Assembly: GCA_021234155.1 (NCBI GenBank)
Contig: JAJEKV010000033.1
Location: 2,213,454-2,277,453 of the forward strand
Length of the DNA stretch: 64,000 bases
Origin: Isoetes taiwanensis
Lineage: Eukaryota; Streptophyta; Lycopodiopsida; Isoetales; Isoetaceae
Direction: 5' to 3'
Part shown: positions 22,260 to 34,269 of the stretch, piece by piece
Position numbering within the stretch: the stretch's first letter is position 1
Layout of the letters: every line of letters begins with the position of its first letter
The notes under the pieces: model-generated
The model's input: the letters and a program-made list of their open reading frames with translations, nothing else
Database searches by the model: none
Told to the model about the DNA's origin: nothing
Program-made: the position numbers and the translations under genes

Positions 22260-23400
22260 TCGCGCTCCGTTGTGGTTGTCCAGACGACGCCGCCATAGCA
22301 CCACTAATAAAACTATGGCGAAAACATTGGACGATCCGGCAGAAATAGGGGAGCAAGCATATGTTTTCTGGACAGCCGATCCGGCAAAGAACAGGCGATC
22401 AGGCGAAAACAAGGGAGCTGGCGAGAACAGGGGCAGCTTCCTGCTTTGTATTGCAGGGAAATCGGCCCTGCTAATCTTTCTTTAGCATTGCTATAATTTC
22501 TGCAAAGCCCCTGCAAAAGAAATGGCTGCAAATCTTGGAGGGAAATCATTGGAAATCTTGGCTGGATACTGGAGGAAGCGAAAGATTTTTCCAATATCGG
22601 CAGCTATTGTACCTTTGGAGTCCCTTTGCCGGATTAAATATCCATTCAATATCTTTAGTCCTCAAAAGCAGCAATGCACCTTGAGTAATTTAGGTATTAC
22701 TTTGCATGGTGCTCTTTCACATAACAAACCATATCTTACCTCCTTTGATGCTTCCGGCAATTTTTGAGGGCCATGGAAACAGACTAGCATTCCATATTTC
22801 GATCTGACCCTGCACTTTCTCGTTTTCACTACTTGCAAAGCCACAATGCAGAACAGAGCAGAACAGTTCTTGGCAGCAGAGCATGGCAAGATCAGAGCTT
22901 CGAAAAAGAATCGGCCAAAAACACAGAACATTCAGCCAAACACACACAAAATGGGCAAAAAACACACACCAATCCCGGCACACACACACACAAATCAGCC
23001 CTTCGAGTGCCAAGCACGGAATTTTCAGTAGCAACGTCTTACGTTTAGAAGCCGGTCGTCTGTCGTGGTTTCCGGCGCCAGAAACCACTCCATCCGGCCG
23101 GTTCCTAAGCACATATTCCTCCCATAGGCCAATTAGTCTCCAATTAGTCTCTGTGGACTATAAAAACTCTATTCTATCTATTCTAATGGTTCCTATTAAG
23201 GACATACTTAAGCCCAAATAGGAAACGCTTCCAAAATTACCTAAAGGACATCCCGTATATACAACTTCTATTTGTTACAATTGCATGATAAGATAAAAAT
23301 ATATATGATTGCTTTGTACCATACATCAGTAGTCCTTGTGTGCCCCATCCTCATGGAGAGCAAGAGATTTACGCTCATCTGCAAACCAAGGTCCAGATTT
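22260..23400. other. gene-free stretch
   Basis: No recognisable coding region. A CA-rich tract lies at about 22935-23000 (ACACACAC runs). Short ORFs on both strands show no family resemblance. Confidence 0.5.
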
Positions 23401-23479
23401 TCAGTTATAAAGTTTAACCCGCAAACAATCCCATAAATGCATGACATTTAAGCAGAGAATTGCCTTACCCATATCCTTA

Positions 23480-24569
23480 TTCACAGAATCCATGAAAGCA
23501 TGAGCATGATCTAATTCCACATCTTCATCTTTCTCAATCAAGCTGTCACATTCCGGATTGATATTATTGTGCAAATCCTTCTGCAACCTTCCATCTTCTG
23601 ATAAGGTTTGGACAGCAGGCTCATCCTCTTCGTGTGCTTGAACATATCCATCCTCATTACATGATACCGAACTAATGATGTCAAGGGAACAAGATATTGT
23701 TCTATAAATATAAACACAATTTCATGGCCGATATAAACACGGATACGAATATCCAAAAATAGCTGGGTTGACACCAAGCTCCATAAGCGTTTGAGCCACC
23801 CCCTTAAATGCTTCATCATTGATGTAAAAATAAGTAATGATCGGGTTTGCAAAAATTTTCAAAAACTACAACTATCAAAATATAGTAAACTTTTAAGTCA
23901 TCTTCATTCTGTTCCATGCAATAAGGTAAAATGGCTAAACAATCCTGTAGCTATGAAACTGATAAAAAATGCAAGAATACTCCAAATGAATTGCAAATAA
24001 TCCACGCAATAAGGTAAAATGGCCAAACAATCTTGTAGCTATGAAACTGATAAAAATTGCAAGAATACTCCAAATGGATTGCAAATATTTCAGGATAAGT
24101 GCAGGTATTAGTACCACTTGTCAAAGTCCATGCTTTTTCTTTTATCACTTCAGCAGCTGCTCCAACTGTTGAAACGATTTCTGAACAAACATAATGTAAC
24201 ATAATACGTAAGGGCACATCCAAAGCTGATACTATTGCATGGTTAGAGAGCAGTTCAAAATACTGCTCTGTTCTACCATTCCTAGAACCATGTATTGACT
24301 GAAGCTGAGAAAAAAAAACTCATAGCTACATGGTGAATAAACATTTTCAAATTAAGATGCTTAAAAGTTACCATTGGAGCGAGTTCCGCAGTTTTTGTCA
24401 GCTTCAATCCACTGCACATACAAAGTAGCAAATAAAAAACTGGCATACAATCTATACTAGATACAAAATGTCGTATGCTCTTTGAAACAATCATCAGCCA
24501 GGAACGACACGATCCACTCGACCATGCATCCACAAATATGTCAAATAAACAAGAGGCATGAGCCCACAT
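23480..24569 (-). other. exon-like segments of an unidentified minus-strand gene
   Basis: Several open segments with splice-like borders run right to left. A 39-40 nt segment (about 24372-24411, acceptor TGTGCAG, donor ATG|GTAACT) comes first. A segment at about 24245-24090 has protein text LDVPLRIMLHYVCSEIVSTV and AAAEVIKEKAWTLTSG. One at about 23856-23755 includes FKGVAQTLMELGVNPAIFGY. One at about 23690-23470 includes VSCNEDGYVQAHEEDEPAVQ and HAFMDSVNKDMG, followed by GTAAGG. I cannot assign a family. The segments may be one helical-repeat-type protein with longish introns, but joining them is inference. Confidence 0.35.
23918..24090. repeat. 88-bp tandem duplication
   Basis: The unit starting GCAATAAGGTAAAATGG recurs at 24006 with a few mismatches. 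It falls between exon-like segments, so probably in an intron. Confidence 0.8.
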
Positions 24570-24599
24570 GGTATTGGAAGGACAAATTTATTCACGTGG

Positions 24600-26100
24600 G
24601 GTTTTAAGCTATATCCCAGTGAACATTGAGAATTTGCAGACAGTAAAAACCATGTTCATGGCTTCTGATGAGGATACCTGGTATACTTCATTGGTGTTAC
24701 AGATACAGACAGGATATCTAAGAGAAGTAATTTTTAGCTTTGCATGTATGCATAGCTATGCAAAGACATACTATACAAGAATGCTCTTATATACTACAAG
24801 GATCAGAAATCTTATTGCACAGAGCATAATATACTGATGATATGAGCTGGAAGAACTGCCCTATATGATCTGCGATGAATATCGTTCAAGGTTAACCCGC
24901 TCTTTTCTTAACTATAGATATACCTTATTACAAGGTGTGAACTTTTACAGCCTAAAACATTAGCTCAACACAAGTTGGCTACAGTAAATTGGACCTGATT
25001 ACGAACAGTAAATTGGACCTGATTACGAAAATGTGATTTTTCAATAACCGCATAGTACCTATTGACATCTTCAAATTCCATAATTTACTCAAATCTATGT
25101 AGTGCCATTCTGATACCAAGAAAATTATCAGGTCCGCATCCCTTGGCAAGGTAATCCATAGCTCTTAATCGTTTGCTTTGAGGTGATAAAGATTTCCAGA
25201 GAAAAGAAACTTTAGAAGTTTAGAGTACGTAAATTACCTTGTCATTTGCCTTTCTCATTAGGATGAACTATAATCTGGAACAGCAACCTATAAAGAGTTT
25301 CAGATATCGAACTCCCACTTCTTTCTAATAGATGTACCAAGATATTCTAACATGGATATTTGAACTACCATTAGAATCTATATATCAGCAGACGCTATAT
25401 GTTACATAACTGTGAATAATCCATTACAACAAAGAAGCTTAAAAATGACAGGTGGAGTATAAAACATATGTAGACCTTTACTGCCACATGGCCCCCCTAA
25501 GTACCTTGCTGAACATTTTCATCAACATTTCAAATCTGACCACCTATTTTTGTTTTGCCACATGGCCCTAAGTACCTTGCTGAACATTTTCATCAACATT
25601 CCAAATCTGACCACCTATTTTTGTTTTGCATTCAGCTGTTTTCCTACCATTCACATATATAAGATCCTTATAAGTTGATAATACTTTTAAAAAGCAGTAC
25701 AACTCCAACATTGTTGCAAAATTATTGCCATACCTGTTTTATTTGAGTTCATTAGCACCAGTATGTGCACCAGTTATATCCTGAACACTACAATAAACCC
25801 AAGCAATCCTTTCATAATGCGTCAATAATACATTACATTTTCTAAACTGCCATTTAAGCATCTCTTGTTATGCATTATGTAGCATCTTTTGTCCTTGTAC
25901 TACTATACTATATCGTCTCACATAAATCTATAGCACTTCGTCCTAATTTGTTTCTTGAATCAAATAAACTTTCCAGTAACATATGCAATGAAATGTCAAA
26001 CTTAACTGCAATAACAATATTAACAACACATTTATCAAGATTTTGGATAAACAAACAACCAAGCAATTACAGAAGCAGTAACTTAAGTCCAAAACAATGG
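24600..26100. other. gene-free stretch with two short tandem duplications
   Basis: A 24-bp unit (ACAGTAAATTGGACCTGATT) is doubled at about 24980-25028. A 74-bp unit starting GCCACATGGCCC is doubled at 25483-25628. Otherwise AT-rich, intron-like sequence with no coding region I recognise. Confidence 0.6.
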
Positions 26101-26114
26101 TGTATTTTGTATAA

Positions 26115-26399
26115 TCAACCCCCACTTATGGGAGGGATGATTGCCAATTCATCTCCGTTCTTCATCGCAATTGGCTCAACTACATATTCATGATTCAAAG
26201 CCACTACTAGATTTTTGCTTATTTCTTCTAATTTAGGATATTTCACTAGAAGGTCTTTCAAGCAATCTGCAGTATTAGCTCCATTGGGCAATTCTACTGT
26301 GACTTCTGACACCCCACAAAGTTCACGGGCATGTGCAAACATTAAGATCTTGACGGTGATGTTCCCTTCAGAGGTTGATATAACACTATCTCCTCCCAT
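26115..26399 (-). CDS. MOCS2A: molybdopterin synthase sulfur-carrier (small) subunit, MoaD/ThiS-like
   Basis: Complete 94-residue ORF on the minus strand, ATG at 26399-26397, stop TGA at 26117-26115. It has the ubiquitin-like beta-grasp pattern: VKILMFAHARELCGV (about residues 15-29), VELPNGANTADCLKDLLVKY (about 35-54), ALNHEYVVEP, and the MKNGDELAIIPPISGG end. The C-terminal Gly-Gly is thiocarboxylated and gives sulfur to precursor Z in molybdenum cofactor synthesis in the cytosol (plant CNX7). Length matches the family. Upstream, 23 bases before the ATG, a 3' splice site (TTTGGTGCAG|GAAG, at 26422) suggests an intron in the 5' UTR, as expected for a real host gene and not a processed copy. 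Confidence 0.85.
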   Translation of the reverse strand: MGGDSVISTSEGNITVKILMFAHARELCGVSEVTVELPNGANTADCLKDLLVKYPKLEEISKNLVVALNHEYVVEPIAMKNGDELAIIPPISGG

Positions 26400-26489
26400 A
26401 TCAGTGTACAGCAGAAAACTTCCTGCACCAAACAGAAGAATGGGACCCTCATTCTATATCTGTTCTCTGAAGAGGCCTAACACTAATAT

Positions 26490-26700
26490 TCAGGCATCCC
26501 AAACCAGATTATACAGATCGCTACATTTTTCAAGCCTTCCAATCAAACTAATGGTTTTCTGGAATATATCCATGAGCACAGAGGTTCTAGATGCCGAGTC
26601 AGGGTCCGTAGCAAACGGGATTGCATGTGATTCATTCCATAATAGAAAACTTTGTTTCAGGGCACTAATTCCAACTCTTAACACCGTAAAAACGAAATCC
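26490..26700 (-). other. open exon-like segment upstream of MOCS2A
   Basis: The minus strand is open with non-repetitive protein text (LKQSFLLWNESHAIPFATDP, then LMDIFQKTISLIGRLEKCSD) and ends at a TGA near 26490. It could be an exon of the unidentified minus-strand gene or sequence in the MOCS2A 5' UTR intron. No family is recognised. Confidence 0.25.
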
Positions 26701-27192
26701 ATCTCGAAATAGAAAGCATTTGTATAATGCGATGAGCGCTTACCCCCAATCAAGAGCTCCAGTCGTTCCGGCTTGGGTATACCAGTAAGCAATATATGAC
26801 AATATACGACATGGAAAAATCCGTATACTTCCACTCTAGGTGGCATATATATATACAAGATACAAGCAAATTATGTTCTTATAACAATCTGTTATCAAAA
26901 TGAGTGAAGCCTAATGGCTACAAAGGAGTCCTGTTTTTGTGCACACTGTTCAGACAAAGGTATGAATCAAGAAAAAGATTTTAGTGAGAAGTCGCACAGT
27001 CTCATAGAAAAACGCAGAGCACTCTACGGGCTTAGAATGCCATCTATGAACTCGGTATAGCATACACCCTAGACTGCAATGCTTTGAGCTGGGTTGTTCA
27101 GCAAAGAATACATGGGCCTCACAAGACATCTCTAGTGCACTCAATTCAGAAAGGGGTTTTTACTATGTTCGCAAGAAAAATAAATTACAAAC

Positions 27193-27300
27193 CTGATATT
27201 TAGAATGCAATCTTGCAGGATGGCCTCTAAACTCTTCTGTAATTGAAAATCTTTGTTGCTCTAGAGACTTCTTAAGTGAAGCAAGAGGACATTGTAAATC
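27193..27300 (-). other. 108-nt exon-like segment of an unidentified gene
   Basis: Acceptor GTTATTGCAG|GATTTA and donor TATCAG|GTTTGT bound exactly 36 open codons (DLQCPLASLKKSLEQQRFSI, then EEFRGHPARLHSKYQ). Clean splice sites and phase-0 ends make a real exon likely. It may belong with the 23.5-24.6 kb segments. No family is recognised. Confidence 0.45.
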
Positions 27301-27309
27301 CTGCAATAA

Positions 27310-28310
27310 CATTTTACATAACATCATGTTCAAACGTCCACTATATGCAAATTGGTGGAATTTTAAAAAACAATGTTAACTCGGTACTCTATTGTTTATT
27401 ACCGAGCAGGCAGCATATCCATACAATTCAATGTCATATTCATGGCTTCCAGAGATCAAAACTTATCAAGGGCTATTCTCAATCAATAGCAAGCCATTTG
27501 GAACCAGGCATACAGAAGGTGAGGGGATTATATTTATGCTCAGCTCAACACACGGGGTCTTGGTACAAAGTTACTTAGAGAAGGGATATAAGATAAATAT
27601 GCCATGCAAGACTATTCCAGAAAAGATCAATGCTTAAATAGATTCTACATCCATCTTTAATGCCCATAAGGAGATGGTTTCGTGACATGCACTTACTTTA
27701 TCCCGTTGAAAGGAACAATGTGCATGTCCGATCCCCTAAACTAGAGAAGCCTAACTGCCAACCAGAATGGAAGGTAAGAAAAAAGATCAGCTATCAAGCA
27801 AATCCAAACAGCAGAGTTCATAATGCAATATCCTTGCATTGTCTCAATAAACCTACTTCTGACATGTTTTAGTGGGATTCATGCATGCATTATGCTAAAG
27901 CCCCTTCCAAAACATAGCTAAAAACATGCACATTTAGGTTTATATGTATCCATCACATATAATATACTACAGTATACAACAGCCTAGAAGTTTGGCTGTA
28001 AGGCAACTCAATGGTGGTTTTATGCACATTATTTTACTGAAAAATGCTATATTAGATTAAGAACTTTGAGATGTGTCGAAATAGACACGCAACTGGTTAA
28101 AACAGAGAATATGCAAAGTCAAGTAATGCTTTCCTTCCAGAGATACTTAGCACAATATTACAGAGATAAAAAATATGAGCGATGGCAGATCTAGTCTATG
28201 CAAATCTGAGCCGGATGATTGTAGCCAGTTCTTAGCTTATGCCTTTTCATGCCTTATCACATTTTGCGACAGAAATAGAAACAAACAAAGCAGCAGGAAT
28301 TTGCAGTCAA
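27310..28310. other. gene-free stretch
   Basis: AT-rich, intron-like or intergenic. Short ORFs only, with no recognisable product. Confidence 0.5.
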
Positions 28311-29691
28311 CTTTAGCTGGGGATCATCTACAGCTTTAGAACTCCAGAACTTTCCTACCAGTTCTAAAGATGTCGGTTACAGAAAATGCATTCTGGATCT
28401 CAAAAATCAGATATAATTCATGTATACATGGCCTGGGTGGGCACGTACCTGAATTCTGGGCAGAATGCTATGAAGAGGGAAACGTTTGGGGGAGATCGGA
28501 TGGAATACTGCCAAAATAACGTGCGACAAAAGAGAGAACACTGTAACAAAAAAACCCACCACCAAATGTGAGCAAAAGCACATGGAGCGAATATTCTGTT
28601 ATTAGAAATGGTTTGATACAAAGCCCAAAATTAATCAATTATTACAATCATAATTATTAACTAATTATAGGCTTCTCTAAGATATACCACATGCTCTGAT
28701 CCAGAATTGTTAGCAAACCCTTCTCAAAATGAAAAAGATGTAGTACCCTTAGATCAAAAAGTCCACGAGAGTTCCATGGCAACTGAAGGAAACAGCACCC
28801 GCACCTTTACTTCAGGTGCAAATATGCTTTGAAGCAGTCCATGGTGATGGCCTCGATAACTTCAATTGAAGTTCTTAACTGATATCTGTGACATCATACT
28901 CCTATGCTATATATTGCCTGAACAGTCTGATCGACTTTGAGCATCTAAAGTGAATATTCTATCAGCAGCATATTGGAAATTCAATGAAATGATTGCATCA
29001 AAACAGTGTTTTCCAAGCTCGGTTTTGCATGCATACAACTGGAACTAAGTAGACACAAGTACGCCGCGAAAATGATTTAATGGAAGTTTCCAAAAGCTAG
29101 ACTCTGTTGCTGAATCAAACTGCGTGGAGATACATATAGAGTGCAAAAACCTGGCATTAATACGGGCATTCAACAAAATCATCACCGAACTTGGATGCAG
29201 CTTCAAAAGACACAGGGATTAAACAAAACAACGTTCACCTTGCTATGGTGCCCAGGGGCAGAACACCGCAAAGCGAATTTGACTTCATATTGAGAGATGC
29301 TAATTCTGTACATGGAATTATTATTTTAAAACAACCTAATTGACCTAACTATGATGGCTAGACGCGTACCAAGACTGTAAAAGACTGGTTCCAGAAGCTC
29401 CTTGAATCTGCCAGTCGTACGGCAAACCTAGCGCTAATGTAACACAAATTTTAGTGTTAAGGACAACAGAGTTGGTTGCAACGCCGCACTCTGTAAAGCC
29501 CCACAAGAAGATTGGCACCAAAGCTGTATCTCTCACGACTCTCATTCAATAGAGACTCTCATTCAAGAGAGAATTTTTAGTGTCCATCTGACTTCAGGGG
29601 CACACCCCTTAGATGTCAGGGATGCAAACTCTCCAATTGCTTGATGGGTTGAGAAGCAAGAAACCCCAAGATCGGTTTGACTACCTGATGG

Positions 29692-30620
29692 TTTTAAAGT
29701 AAGGCACAAGATGTAGCCATCATACCAATGAGACTATACACAAAGCTAGGTTGGTCACAAGAGGTTGCATTGGCTGCTAGTACACGGTGAGCATAAGCAA
29801 ACTCATCTCTCTCATTATCGTCCCTTTTGCACTGCAAGTTGAGGTATGCCTAAGAGGAAAGGAGACCAATATATTTAGTGATGCTGGAAGACTTCTGCGA
29901 CCATTGTTCATAGTAAACAAAGATCACCTTTGCATAACCAAGGAGCATCTCTTTGAGTTGAGAAAAAAGAAACCCCAAGATGGGTTTGCTTACTTGGTTA
30001 ATGAGGGTGTTATAGAATTTGTTGGGGCTGAAGAGAAAGACAGAGCTTCAATACCGGGATCTATTCAAGATTCGAAGAAACCTCGCTCACAACATGTTCA
30101 AACACATTAAGAACTGCATCCTACTGCCCTTTTAGCAGTTGGAGCATTTGTGATTCCATTTGTCAACCATAACCAGAGTTCAAGAGTTATGCAACAGGCT
30201 GGCAAGGACTGTAGACAGTGAGTAAGGTGTGACACGACGTCATATGAGTTGTTATATCCACAAAGGCCGCTTGTGAGAATCCAGGCAATGACTCTGATAA
30301 GAACGTCAGAACTGCACAATGGGCAAAATCCAATAGTGGCAGTATTGAGCAACACTGGTTATAACCAGGAAGATCCAATTATTTTTGACCATGCATTTCC
30401 ACACGCACAAGGACTCTTTGAAACTTTGGCAAATCTAGTGAATTTGATGTTAGTGGTTATCGGAAGCAAAGTCATTGTGAGAAATTGGACAGCGACGGTC
30501 CGCCAAATAAATGACCATTTCATGCTTTTAGACCAAGACACAGGATGTGTCTATCATACCAATCAGACTATACACGAAGCTAGATTGCTCACAAGAGGTT
30601 GCATTGGCTGCTAGGCAAAC
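29692..30620. repeat. direct repeat flanking the RPB2-like fragment
   Basis: About 95 bp ending TCACAAGAGGTTGCATTGGC-TGCTAG occurs at about 29692-29782 and again at about 30522-30614, about 88% identical by eye. The copies bracket the polymerase fragment. Confidence 0.7.
29839..30440 (+). pseudogene. RNA polymerase second-largest subunit fragment (RPB2 family, NRPD2-like)
   Basis: After an intron-like acceptor (GCACTGCAAG) the frame reads VEVCLRG, IFSDAGRLLRPLFIVNK, then GVIEFVGAEEKDRA. After one in-frame TAA (30108-30110) come ELHPTALLAVGAFVIPFVNH and NQSSRV. These match the external and hybrid-binding regions of Rpb2-type subunits, and the QAGKDCRQ-type ending looks closer to NRPD2/E2 than to RPB2. 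A GTGAGTAAG donor (30218) is followed only about 20 bases later by the next block LLYPQRPLVRIQ, then NGQNPIVAVLSNTGYNQEDP, so that intron is mostly deleted. The catalytic downstream regions are absent. DNA-level copy, decayed. Confidence 0.65.
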
Positions 30621-31969
30621 GCTGAGCAGAAAATAAAAACTCTGATCAAGCCCACCATCTGTAAATGATAGTGACGATTTTGGGCCAAATTGGTGGCGGA
30701 AGATGCAAAGAACAACAGAATTAGCTATTCCTCCTAAGCAATCCATCAAGCAGGAATAGCCTTTACAGGCTCAGAACTACAGAACTTTCTCAGGCAGGCT
30801 AGAAGTGGCCAAAGAAGCCATCCGGTTCTAAAGACTTCGATTGCAGCACATGCATTCTTAAATCTCTAAAATCCGAGATAATTCACATACACATGGTCTG
30901 GGTGAGCATGTACCTGGATTTTGCACAGAATGCTATGGAAAGGCAAATGTTTGGTGGAGCTCGGGTGGACTAGTGCCAAAATGGTGTGTGACAAAGGGCA
31001 GGACACTGTAATAAAAGAACCGACTACCAAATTTGAGCAAAATTAAATGGGCTAACATGTAGTCATAGTCGCAAAACCTAGATTCTGTTACTGAATCAAA
31101 CTATTTGGAGATAGACATAAAAACCTGTCAAAGAAACACGCCTGACCACTTGGCTCAGGCTCTCAAGACCCAACAAAAGCAGCATTGTGTCGAAATTAAA
31201 CAAATAACATATTTTTACTTCTGTGAGTTTATATCAGGCACAAAACGCCCAAATTTCTTTCTCACAACACAAAAAAATCATGGGGATACTGAAGCTAAAC
31301 CTCTAATTTTGGCCAATTTGGCTGCGCGGATCTTGGCTGAAATATCAGTTCTAAATGCTTGGGCTCGCTTAGCCTCAGAACGGATTGGAGTCCAGATTCA
31401 AATATATTAACTCCGTCTGGGGATACTCTGTCGCTCATGTCTAGATTTGGAAAATTCAAGCTTCTTACTGCATATAAATCGTTGCAACTGCGTGAACCAA
31501 CATACTCCGTCAATCAATACATTCTATACATGGGATTATTATTTTAAAACAACCTAAGCGGCCTTAATCTGGAGTAGATAAGCCCAGTTCTAAATGTTTG
31601 GGCTGTGGTAGCCTGAGAGCGAACTGGAGCTCAAATCGAAATATATTAACTTTGTTAAATCTGAGGATGCCGTGTTGCTCAAGTTCACAACTCAGAAAGG
31701 CAAGCCCGTTACTGCAATTAAATCCTTCCAACTGGGCGGACTAAGCTACCTGTGGCCCGATTGAAGAGCCCAATTTGGTCTATCTTGCCTGTGGTGAAGT
31801 GATCATGGAATTTTTGCTTTAACACAAGGTAAGCGGCCTAATTATGGGTAGGTGCTTACCAAGACTTTAGGACCTTGGCTCCGGGACGTGCCTGAATTTC
31901 TCCGCTGGATTGGTGCTAGCGGCTGGAGCTGTACACTTTTCAGCGCCGAACAGGAGAGTGGGCGTCAAA

Positions 31970-33330
31970 GCCGAAGGCAAGCACGCAGCTGAGACACCAT
32001 AGCCCAAAGGGGCAGTGTCGGGATCTACGGGGTGTCGGGAAAAGCATCCATAATTCTAAAAATGCCAATTTCACTCTAATTTCACGTAGGGAAATTACAT
32101 ATTTCTAATTCCAACTAGTCAAAAGCACGTTTGGTTATTTTTTATAGAAATTACATTACGTCTTTCTTTAGCCTCTGTAATATACGAAATTCCTTATATC
32201 AATGTCTATTTACAAAATTAAACATGTAGTTTCTATCTTCTTAATGCTTGGACACATAAATATGTCGTTCGATTCTCTCACGTCAAGCACATGCATTGTG
32301 CCCTTGCCATTACACATCATATAACCTAGAGTATAACTTGGAGGAAGTAGATACATAGAACAATCGAATGTAACTCTCAACATGGTGCCCCCTATGTGGC
32401 TATGTGCAATGCGACACCTTTAAAATCCAACCGTTGATCTTCCCGCAAACTCTCTATCCTATTATCATTTTAAGCCATAATGCCACGTCCCTTCAGGTCA
32501 TGTTTTCACGCCTTGCAGACATACTATTTTCCGTTTCGCAACATGTTCATGCATGCACCTATCATGCTCTTTAACTCCAACACTACCACGTGTTTTGAAA
32601 ATGCTTGAGGATGTAATTTCATTTTCCATATCATCGCATCTTTTGTAAAGCAAGAAAGCCTTGTGATGTTGAGCATATAATGAAACCTGCATATCAGTTG
32701 GCCCCTAGACACATTTGTTGCCACAATAGCAATTGCTTTTCCATATTCAAGCTCTTTCTGCACTAATACTTCATATTGCAATTGCGAGCGAGATGTTATA
32801 CCTATCAGATATTTATTCCATCACATTGTTCGCGGGCTTTACACGACTTTATGTTGTCCCATCTTCAAGTTGCTGCAACCCATTGCTATCAACTTATACA
32901 TGATTTGATGCTTAAGATAAATATTTCTTATTTGTGTTTCAACTTGTTAACATGTTCAAATTCATAGCAATTGTGGGAAATGAAATGATTGTGGAAGATT
33001 TTACTATATGTTGTTCTGAATGAGCAAAAGCACAAAGAATATCTTTTCTACTTGCTGCTCTGGTACATCAACTTTTCACAGCATACTATGTGATAGCATT
33101 CATGCATTACCCCTTTATTTCTGAGACACTCAAGGTTATAGTCTACATCCCCTATGTCATCGTTTGAATTACCTGCAATATATAGAGAGTTAAATTAAGT
33201 TCCAGTGGGGCCCTTTTCTTTAAATAACCCAGACTACATTCAACTGGTTTATCCAGTTCTTTGGATTTGAAAGATCAGTTGCTCTGAGAGCTTTGGCTAT
33301 TAAACAAATGTGAACAAGACATCTGCAAGG
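31970..33330. other. gene-free stretch
   Basis: No recognised coding region. A minus-strand open segment (32781-32690, QYEVLVQKELEYGKAIAIVA) ends at a donor-like ATGCAG|GTTTCA and could be an isolated exon, unidentified. Confidence 0.4.
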
Positions 33331-33410
33331 TATGATATCTATTTTGCAGTAAAGAATGAGAATGATAGATAAATACCCTTATTGAACTTGGATATGATAG
33401 AACCAAAGAA

Positions 33411-33890
33411 ATGAGTCAGAAAAAGGCTCATGGAAGATGTCCATATCTTAAAAGTAAAAAGTTGCAAAGGAAGTTTAAAGAAGAATTGCATGCCGAGCCT
33501 ATGGATATAGAAGATTTGGTTGTGGTTGGCAAAAAGCTCGGAACATGCCCTTACTACGGGTCTCGGCAAATGATCCCATCGGCAGATGTTGTAGTTCTTC
33601 CTTATCAATCTCTCCTTCATAGTGCAACCAGAAGATCCCTTGGCATTACTTTGAAGGACTCTATTGTAATATTTGATGAGGCACACAACTTAGTGGACAC
33701 AGTCTCAAATATTTACAGTTGTCAGGTGTCATCTGCACAGGTAGTGCCTTGATATGCACTTGTTTTGCTATGTGTTATCTAATGATTTGTGGTCTATGCA
33801 GCTTAGGCTAGTTCAGTCTCAGTTGTTGGAATATTTGGAGAGGTTTAGGAGTCGACTTGCTGCTGGTAACCGGCGTTATATACAGACTAT
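33411..33890 (+). pseudogene. CHL1/DDX11 (FANCJ-like, XPD-family) helicase fragment, two exons
   Basis: Exon one (to 33740) encodes CPYLKSKKLQRKFKEE, MDIEDLVVVGKKLGTCPYYG, SRQMIPSADVVVLPYQSLLH and FDEAHNLVDT. The last is the Walker B DEAH box of this iron-sulfur helicase family. A 61-nt intron (33741-33801, GT..AG) follows. Exon two encodes LLEYLERFRSRLAAGNRRYI. The order matches plant CHL1, which acts in sister-chromatid cohesion and replication. Walker A, most of the Fe-S domain and the second RecA domain are not in the window, and the upstream frame has stops. A fragment is most likely, although a gene with very long introns cannot be excluded. Confidence 0.65.
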
Positions 33891-33944
33891 CCTGCAAACA
33901 TTTCTGAATACTCATGTCCTAATCTATTGCAGAAATGCAGCCAC

Positions 33945-34160
33945 ATGCTTTCAATAGGCTAGAATATAAGTTCGACTTGTGCCCTGCCATTTCATCTTCC
34001 CCCAGCTTAGAAAGCATGTCAACAATTGCAACCCATGTAGATTGAACTGACTCAAAAACCCTGTTGAATACATCGTTTGTTTCAGCCAAAATTACACAAG
34101 AGGCAAATAGGCAGACAAAGACATCATACAAATCTAGCCCACTATTTTTCATCAACTGTA
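33945..34160 (-). other. exon-like open segment, unidentified
   Basis: Minus strand, acceptor-like CTGAATACAG followed by about 70 open codons (NSGLDLYDVFVCLFASCVIL, then SVQSTWVAIVDMLSKLGEDE). The hydrophobic, helical pattern would fit a HEAT-type repeat protein. No family is recognised. Confidence 0.3.
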
Positions 34161-34269
34161 TTCAGCTACCAAGGATTAAGCCTCGCCCTTCATTGCATGC
34201 TTCCAGCAAACGGTGAGCGAGGTCTTTGGAAAGAGGAACTCCTTGTTGCTAACGCTTGTGCTTCGCAGA

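Larger units (their letters stand above)
28320..31960. repeat. pair of diverged direct duplications around 28.3-29.5 and 30.8-31.96 kb
   Basis: Blocks in the same order recur about 2.45 kb apart. Examples are AGAACT..CAGAACTTTC (28337/30772), GCATTCT..ATCTC..AATC (28388/30851), CAGAATGCTATG (28461/30926), TTCTGTTA/GCTGAATCAAACT, ATTATTATTTTAAAACAACC (29318/31532) and TACCAAGACT. Divergence is substantial. Inside the right copy a further local duplication of about 245 bp is visible (about 31335-31520 and 31585-31745, sharing CAGTTCTAAATG..TTGGGCT and AAATATATTAACT). Confidence 0.65.
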
